Shown here in pieces: positions 59,458-64,000 of a stretch of 64,000 bases of DNA (positions are counted from its first letter, which is position 1; each line of letters begins with the position of its first letter). The notes beneath the pieces are model-generated. The model saw only the letters and a list, made by a program, of their open reading frames with translations, was not told the origin of the DNA and searched no databases. The position numbers were made by a program, and so were the translations under genes. The DNA lies in the NCBI RefSeq assembly GCF_048269205.1, contig NZ_JBLXJC010000001.1, forward strand, positions 1,116,001-1,180,000, written 5' to 3'. Source of the stretch: Emcibacter sp048269205 (GTDB taxonomy: Bacteria; Pseudomonadota; Alphaproteobacteria; Sphingomonadales; Emcibacteraceae).

Positions 59458-59973
59458 ATGTCGATTGCATATCAGAGCAGCAGCTTAATCGGAGGTCACG
59501 AAACCCCGGAAGCGCGTACGAAACTCAATTTTCTGGAATGCCTCCGTTTGATTGAACGGCTGCACCGGCGGATGCTAGATATCGTCAAGCATCGTCTTGA
59601 TGCGGTGGGCATGAATGATATCAATAGCGTCCAGGCCCTCCTCATTTACAACATCGGTGATCACGAGATGACTGCCGGGGATCTGAGAAACCGGGGTTAC
59701 TATCTGGGTTCAAACGTCTCCTATAACCTGAAAAAACTGGTCGAGACCGGTTATATCATGCAGGAACGTTCCGAGCATGACCGCCGCGCCCTGCGTATCT
59801 GGCTGAGCGACAAGGGCAAGGCTGTCTGTACCCTGGTCGGGGAGCTGTTTGATGAAAATCTGGATATGATCAAGGATCGCAACATTTTTGAGGACGATGA
59901 TGTCACGGAACTGCGAAACGCCCTCAGGAATCTTGAAGGCTTCTGGAGTGATATTCTGAGGTTTCAGTCCTGA
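59458..59973 (+). CDS. ldtR: MarR family regulator, LdtR-like
   Basis: A 171-residue winged-helix protein that resembles LdtR of rhizobia: NFLECLRLIERLHRRMLDIVKHRLDAVGMNDINSVQALLIYNIGDHEMTAGDLRNRGYYLGSNVSYNLKKLVETGYIMQERSEHDRRALRIWLSDKG. The recognition helix is GSNVSYNLKKLV and the wing HDRRA. LdtR controls an L,D-transpeptidase and osmotic tolerance in Liberibacter and Sinorhizobium; in this window no ldt gene is nearby. It is divergent from hemB, a conserved arrangement. Confidence 0.88.
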   Translation: MSIAYQSSSLIGGHETPEARTKLNFLECLRLIERLHRRMLDIVKHRLDAVGMNDINSVQALLIYNIGDHEMTAGDLRNRGYYLGSNVSYNLKKLVETGYIMQERSEHDRRALRIWLSDKGKAVCTLVGELFDENLDMIKDRNIFEDDDVTELRNALRNLEGFWSDILRFQS

Positions 59974-60028
59974 TCCATTGATCTAAATCATGGATCACCA
60001 TTGTGAACGATCCTATAAAAATATTACG

Positions 60029-60063
60029 GGCCCCTGATAAAGATTATACTATCAGGGGCCTTT
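60029..60063 (+). terminator. Intrinsic terminator after ldtR
   Basis: GGCCCCTGATA (60029-60039) pairs with TATCAGGGGCC (60050-60060), 11 bp with a 10-base loop, followed by TTT. It closes the ldtR transcript; the hemA promoter must lie downstream. Confidence 0.9.
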
Positions 60064-60173
60064 CATATTTTGTAGACTGAAGTCCGTTTGGATGGAAGTT
60101 TCGGGTTTTTTGCTTTTCTTGTTTCGCGCAATGGGTTACCAAGGGCGTGGAATCGGTATTTCAGGGATGGGAA

Positions 60174-61394
60174 ATGGATTACGATCGTATTTTTTCAGAC
60201 GCGCTAAAAGATATTCAGGACGAGGGCCGCTACAGGGTCTTTATGGATATTGAACGTCAGAAAGGCGATTTTCCGAGAGCGGTCTGGCACACTGACAGCG
60301 GCACAAAGGACATTGTTGTCTGGTGCGGCAACGACTATCTGGGAATGGGGCAGAACCCCGATGTCATCTCCGCGATGGAGGAGGCACTGGGCCGGGTCGG
60401 CGCCGGCGCGGGGGGAACCCGCAATATTTCCGGCACCAATCATTATCATGTCCTGCTGGAACAGGAACTTGCCGATCTGCATGGCAAGGAAGCCGGGCTG
60501 ATTTTTACCTCCGGCTATATATCCAATGAGGCCACGCTGAGCACCATGGGCAAGCTTCTGCCCGGCTGCATTATCTATTCCGACGAACTGAATCATGCCT
60601 CCATGATCAACGGCATTATCAACAGCCGCTGCGAAAAACATGTTTTCCGGCATAATGATGTGGAGCATCTGGAAAGCCTTCTCAAGCAGGCTGATCCGTC
60701 CCGGCCCAAGCTGATCGCTTTTGAATCCGTCTATTCCATGGACGGGGATTTCGGCCCTATTGCGGAAATCTGCGACCTGGCGGAAAAATATGACGCCCTG
60801 ACCTATCTGGACGAAGTGCATGCAGTGGGTATGTATGGTCCCCGTGGCGGTGGCGTGGCGGAAAAGCTTGGCCTTATGGACCGGGTCACGGTCATTGAAG
60901 GCACGCTCGGCAAGGCCTTCGGTCTGATGGGCGGTTATATTACCGGCAGCAAGGCGGTTGTGGATGCGGTACGCAGTTTTGCGCCTGGCTTCATTTTCAC
61001 GACATCCTTGTCACCTGTTCTGGCAGCAGGGGCCCTGGCCAGTGTCCGTCATCTGAAAAACAGCACTGCCGAACGGGAAAGTCATCAGGAGAGGGCTGAA
61101 GCCCTGAAAAGGATGATGCGGGAGGCCAAGCTGCCTGTCATGCCGTCTACAAGCCACATTGTTCCTGTGCTGGTGGGAGACCCGGTGGTTTGCAAGCAGG
61201 CGTCCGATATTCTTCTGGAAGAATTTGGCATCTATGTGCAGCCGATTAACTATCCGACGGTTCCGCGCGGCACCGAACGGCTCAGGTTTACCCCCAGCCC
61301 GCTGCATGACGACAGCATGATGGAGCATCTGGTCAACTCTTTGCGTGCAGTTTGGGACCGTCTGGAAATTGATAAATATTCCAAGGCAGCCTGA
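60174..61394 (+). CDS. hemA: 5-aminolevulinate synthase (C4 pathway)
   Basis: A 406-residue PLP enzyme of the alpha-oxoamine synthase family. PLP Lys247 lies in IEGTLGKAFGLMGGYI. Others are CGNDYLGMGQNPDVISAMEEALGRVGAGAGGTRNISGTNHYHVLLEQELADLHGKEAGLIFTSGYISNEATL and YLDEVHAVGMYG with the PLP Asp and His. It condenses glycine and succinyl-CoA to form aminolevulinate, the alphaproteobacterial route. The ATG at 60174 (GGGATGGGAA upstream) gives the standard length. It is followed by a DUF6898-like gene. Confidence 0.96.
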   Translation: MDYDRIFSDALKDIQDEGRYRVFMDIERQKGDFPRAVWHTDSGTKDIVVWCGNDYLGMGQNPDVISAMEEALGRVGAGAGGTRNISGTNHYHVLLEQELADLHGKEAGLIFTSGYISNEATLSTMGKLLPGCIIYSDELNHASMINGIINSRCEKHVFRHNDVEHLESLLKQADPSRPKLIAFESVYSMDGDFGPIAEICDLAEKYDALTYLDEVHAVGMYGPRGGGVAEKLGLMDRVTVIEGTLGKAFGLMGGYITGSKAVVDAVRSFAPGFIFTTSLSPVLAAGALASVRHLKNSTAERESHQERAEALKRMMREAKLPVMPSTSHIVPVLVGDPVVCKQASDILLEEFGIYVQPINYPTVPRGTERLRFTPSPLHDDSMMEHLVNSLRAVWDRLEIDKYSKAA

Positions 61395-61404
61395 GGGGGC
61401 AGGA

Positions 61405-61590
61405 ATGAGCGGTGGAGACAATGGCGACGTTATAGTGGAATTCGTTCAGGTCGGTAATGCGGTCAAGGTTTCTGCCATTGATGCCAAAACCGGGCGGGAA
61501 GTTTCCATTGTCGGGTCGCCCCGCGCTTCCCGGGAAGAGCTTACCCGGGTGGCAGTAAACAAGCTGAAGTACGTCATGTCCCGCGATTAA
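61405..61590 (+). CDS. Small DUF6898-like protein
   Basis: A 61-residue protein with the sequence pattern VIVEFVQVGNAVKVSAIDAKTGREVSIVGSPRASREELTRVAVNKLKYVM, which I recognise as the DUF6898 family of alphaproteobacteria. It is predicted as beta-beta-alpha and soluble. It starts 10 bases after hemA with AGGA close by, so it is likely co-transcribed. Function unknown. No other start is better supported. Confidence 0.72.
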   Translation: MSGGDNGDVIVEFVQVGNAVKVSAIDAKTGREVSIVGSPRASREELTRVAVNKLKYVMSRD

Positions 61591-61788
61591 GTCAGTCATG
61601 CAAACGGCTTGGAGCGTTTTTCTCAAAGCGTCCCGGTATATCTGTACAAAAAACCCGAAAACAACCGAAAAACACCATAGATGTGGTAGGCAACAGCCTT
61701 TCCTTGTGATATGAAGCGGCTGAAAGATGACCGGGTGATTCTACACTTGGTAATCAGAGGTCGGAAAGATACGGGATTCGACGCTATT

Positions 61789-62223
61789 ATGAGTAAGGAA
61801 ACAATCGTTCTCGCCAGCGATCATGGCGGCTTCGAGCTAAAAGAAACTCTCAAGGATATGCTGTCCGGGCTGGGTTATGAGGCCCTGGACCTCGGATGTC
61901 ACGGACTGGAATCTGTGGATTATCCGGATTATGCCGATGCCATGGCCGATGTTCTCGCCGGCGCGCGGGCAAGGCGTGGCGTACTTGTCTGTGGTTCCGG
62001 GATCGGAATCAGCATGGCAGCCAACAGACACTCCCATATCCGTGCGGCACTCGTCCATGACGGTCTGACAGCACGTCTGTGCAGACAGCATAATAATGCC
62101 AATGTTATGGTGCTGGGGGGACGGACAACTGGTGTTGATGTGGCAAAGGATTGCCTGAAGATTTTTTTGAACACGCCTTTTGAGGGCGGGCGCCATGAGC
62201 GGAGAATCGGCAAAATGTCCTGA
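61789..62223 (+). CDS. rpiB: Ribose-5-phosphate isomerase B
   Basis: A 144-residue RpiB/LacAB-type enzyme: IVLASDHGGFELKETLKDML at the start, LDLGCHGLESVDYPDYADAMADVL, then VLVCGSGIGISMAANRHSHIRAALVHDGLTARLCRQHNNANVMVLGGR. The catalytic Cys lies in VCGSGIG and the His/Asp in the start motif. It interconverts ribose and ribulose 5-phosphate in the cytosol. An in-frame ATG at 61711 adds 26 residues outside the family; start at 61789 is preferred. glyA follows after 44 bases. Confidence 0.94.
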   Translation: MSKETIVLASDHGGFELKETLKDMLSGLGYEALDLGCHGLESVDYPDYADAMADVLAGARARRGVLVCGSGIGISMAANRHSHIRAALVHDGLTARLCRQHNNANVMVLGGRTTGVDVAKDCLKIFLNTPFEGGRHERRIGKMS

Positions 62224-62267
62224 CCTTCCGGGGTCGGCGATTAACAAACCCTGAGGAAACAGTTTTT

Positions 62268-63548
62268 ATGTCATCTACAGATCTGAACAAGTTTTTCAAC
62301 GCCTCCCTTTCCGAAACTGACAAGGACCTGCTGGACGCCATTAACGGCGAGATGGGTCGTCAGCAGCACCATATTGAATTGATCGCTTCCGAGAATATTG
62401 TCAGCCAGGCAGTCCTCGAGGCCCAGGGCTCTGTCCTGACCAATAAATATGCGGAAGGTTATCCGGGACGTCGCTATTACGGCGGCTGTGAATGGGTGGA
62501 TGTTGCAGAAAATCTTGCGATCGAGCGGGCGAAAAAACTGTTCAATGCCGGTTTTGTGAACGTTCAGCCCCATTCAGGGGCCCAGGCCAACGGCGCGGTG
62601 ATGATGGCGCTGGTCAAGCCGGGCGATACGATCCTCGGTATGTCACTGGCTGCCGGTGGACACCTGACTCATGGCGCACCGCCGGCCCAGAGCGGGAAAT
62701 GGTTCAATGCAGTACAATACGGGGTGCGCCGGGACGATCATCAGGTGGACTTCGAAGAAGTGGAGCGTCTGGCGAAAGAACACAAGCCACGCCTGATTAT
62801 TGCTGGTGGTTCGGCCTATCCCCGGACCCTGGATTTCGAGCGCTTCCGCGCTATCGCTGATGAAGTCGGCGCCTATCTGATGGTCGATATGGCTCATTTT
62901 GCCGGCCTGGTGGCCGGTGGCGCCCATCCGAACCCTGTGGGAATTGCCGATGTAGTGACCACCACCACTCACAAGACCCTGCGCGGACCGCGCGGTGGCA
63001 TGGTGTTGACCAATAATGCGGATATCGCCAAGAAAATTAACAGTGCTGTATTCCCGGGTCTTCAGGGTGGTCCGCTGATGCATGTGATCGCGGCAAAGGC
63101 GGTGGCCTTTGGCGAGGCGCTGCGTCCTGAATTCAAACAATATGCCGCTGATGTGGTGGCCAATGCCAAGGTCCTGGCCGGCAAGCTGAAGGATGCGGGC
63201 TGTGACATCGTCTCCGGCGGAACCGACACTCACCTGATGCTGGTGGACCTGAGGCCAAAAGGACTGACCGGACGCGATGCGGATGCGTCACTCGGACGGT
63301 CCAATATGACCTGCAACAAAAATGGTGTACCCTTTGACCCTGAATCACCGACAGTTACGTCCGGGATCAGGCTGGGAACACCGGCAGGAACAACCCGGGG
63401 GTTCGGCGCGGCTGAATTCGAAAAGGTCGGCGATTATATCGTAGAGGTACTGGACGGGCTGGTGGCCAATCGCGATGACAACAGCGCTGTTGAAGCTGCT
63501 GTCCGGGAAAAAGTAGTTGCCCTGTGTGAGGAGTTTCCGATCTACTGA
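62268..63548 (+). CDS. glyA: Serine hydroxymethyltransferase
   Basis: A 426-residue PLP enzyme. PLP Lys236 is in VVTTTTHKTLRGPRGG. Others are IELIASENIVSQAVLEAQGSVLTNKYAEGYPGRRYYGG and VQPHSGAQANGAVMMALVKPGD. It converts serine and tetrahydrofolate to glycine and methylene-tetrahydrofolate, and supplies glycine for the neighbouring hemA. GAGGAAAC precedes the ATG. It lies upstream of nrdR as in many alphaproteobacteria. Confidence 0.97.
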   Translation: MSSTDLNKFFNASLSETDKDLLDAINGEMGRQQHHIELIASENIVSQAVLEAQGSVLTNKYAEGYPGRRYYGGCEWVDVAENLAIERAKKLFNAGFVNVQPHSGAQANGAVMMALVKPGDTILGMSLAAGGHLTHGAPPAQSGKWFNAVQYGVRRDDHQVDFEEVERLAKEHKPRLIIAGGSAYPRTLDFERFRAIADEVGAYLMVDMAHFAGLVAGGAHPNPVGIADVVTTTTHKTLRGPRGGMVLTNNADIAKKINSAVFPGLQGGPLMHVIAAKAVAFGEALRPEFKQYAADVVANAKVLAGKLKDAGCDIVSGGTDTHLMLVDLRPKGLTGRDADASLGRSNMTCNKNGVPFDPESPTVTSGIRLGTPAGTTRGFGAAEFEKVGDYIVEVLDGLVANRDDNSAVEAAVREKVVALCEEFPIY

Positions 63549-63588
63549 CCGGATTGGAGGACAGGCCGTTTGACAGAAGGAGTGGAGT

Positions 63589-64000
63589 ATGCGCTGCCCA
63601 TTTTGCAGTAACGATGATACCCAGGTAAAAGACTCCCGGCCGACAGAGGATAACTCTGCCATCCGCCGCCGCCGCTCCTGCAATGCCTGCGGGGCGCGTT
63701 TCACCACGTTTGAGCGGGTGCAGCTTCGTGAACTGATGGTCATGAAGAAAAACGGCAAGAAGGTGCCTTTCGAGCGGGAAAAGCTGGAGAGGTCCGTTAA
63801 TCTTGCCCTGCGCAAGCGCCAGGTGGACGAGGAAAAGGTTGAGCGGATGATCAACGGTATCGTCCGCCAGCTTGAAAGCATGGGTGAAAGCGAGGTTCAG
63901 ACCGACCAGATCGGCAAGCTGATTATGGAAGGGCTCCAGAACCTGGATAAAGTGGCTTATGTTCGCTTTGCCTCCGTCTATAAAAACTTCCGGGAAGCCA
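63589..64000 (+). CDS. nrdR: Transcriptional repressor NrdR (3' end outside window)
   Basis: The first 137 residues are visible; the end is cut by the window edge. A zinc-ribbon with MRCPFCSNDDTQVKDSR and SCNACGARFTTFERVQ (four Cys) is followed by the ATP-cone (VMKKNGKKVPFEREKLERSVNLALRKRQVDEEKVERMINGIVRQLESMGESEVQTDQIGKLIMEGLQNLDKVAYVRFASVYKNF). NrdR senses ATP/dATP and represses ribonucleotide reductase genes. AGAAGGAGTGGAGT lies just before the ATG. It begins 40 bases after glyA and is probably co-transcribed. Confidence 0.95.
   Translation, partial: MRCPFCSNDDTQVKDSRPTEDNSAIRRRRSCNACGARFTTFERVQLRELMVMKKNGKKVPFEREKLERSVNLALRKRQVDEEKVERMINGIVRQLESMGESEVQTDQIGKLIMEGLQNLDKVAYVRFASVYKNFREA

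Overview
The window looks like a chromosomal segment of an alphaproteobacterium, probably a marine or aquatic one. The case rests on gene content: a C4-type 5-aminolevulinate synthase (hemA), a PopZ/DUF2497 pole organiser between tolC and valS, an NDUFS4-like complex I subunit, a Bpt-type aminoacyl-tRNA-protein transferase, an LdtR-like regulator beside hemB, and a DUF192/NhaB/TRAP transporter repertoire. GC content is moderate (mid-50s by eye). No phage, insertion sequence, CRISPR array or plasmid gene was found. A finer placement (for example Emcibacterales or Kordiimonadales) would be a guess.

Layout. 1-3.9 kb: the end of a Na/phosphate cotransporter gene, a secreted penicillin-acylase-type Ntn hydrolase and a small AT-rich membrane protein gene. 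3.9-10.0 kb (minus strand): a four-gene unit that encodes an RND efflux permease, its membrane fusion protein, a LytS-type kinase and a LytTR response regulator. 10.2-11.0 kb: an MscS channel. 11.0-16.1 kb, the most interesting part: a 500-bp regulatory gap with a candidate small RNA, then two consecutive bufferin-type (DUF692/MNIO) copper-peptide operons. They are bufA2-bufB-bufC and bufA1-bufB-bufC-doxX, with different precursor families and apparently separate control. 16.1-20.6 kb: a SufU-like scaffold, NhaB, a double cold-shock-domain protein, DUF192, tRNA-Pro, the complex I subunit and tRNA-Arg.

20.6-25.9 kb: an IorAB-like molybdenum oxidoreductase, hisI, and a zur-znuC-znuB zinc uptake operon with a clear Zur box. 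26.0-29.4 kb (minus): a sulfur amino-acid unit (ACT protein, cysK, sseA, metC) behind a structured leader. 29.6-32.1 kb: queF, a MarR regulator with a palindromic operator, and queE-queC of queuosine synthesis. 32.2-34.1 kb: small DUF genes, tRNA-Asn, tRNA-Cys and an AT-rich unknown gene. 34.3-41.0 kb: pcm, tolC, popZ, valS and DUF3108. 41.0-46.6 kb: a class III aminotransferase, recO, parC, a GNAT acetyltransferase and a GGCT-like protein. 46.6-55.4 kb (mostly minus): a DctPQM TRAP transporter, bpt, an SLC13 permease, motB, ilvA and a small membrane protein. 55.4-64.0 kb: a FemAB-like protein, a lipoprotein, motA, hemB, an LdtR-like regulator, hemA, DUF6898, rpiB, glyA and the start of nrdR.

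Functional themes are metal handling (copper-binding bufferins, zinc uptake under Zur, Fe-S scaffold), envelope transport (RND, TolC, TRAP, NhaB, SLC13, MscS), and core metabolism (haem, queuosine, cysteine/methionine, one-carbon). Function calls come from reading the translated sequences and recalling family motifs; no database search was run.
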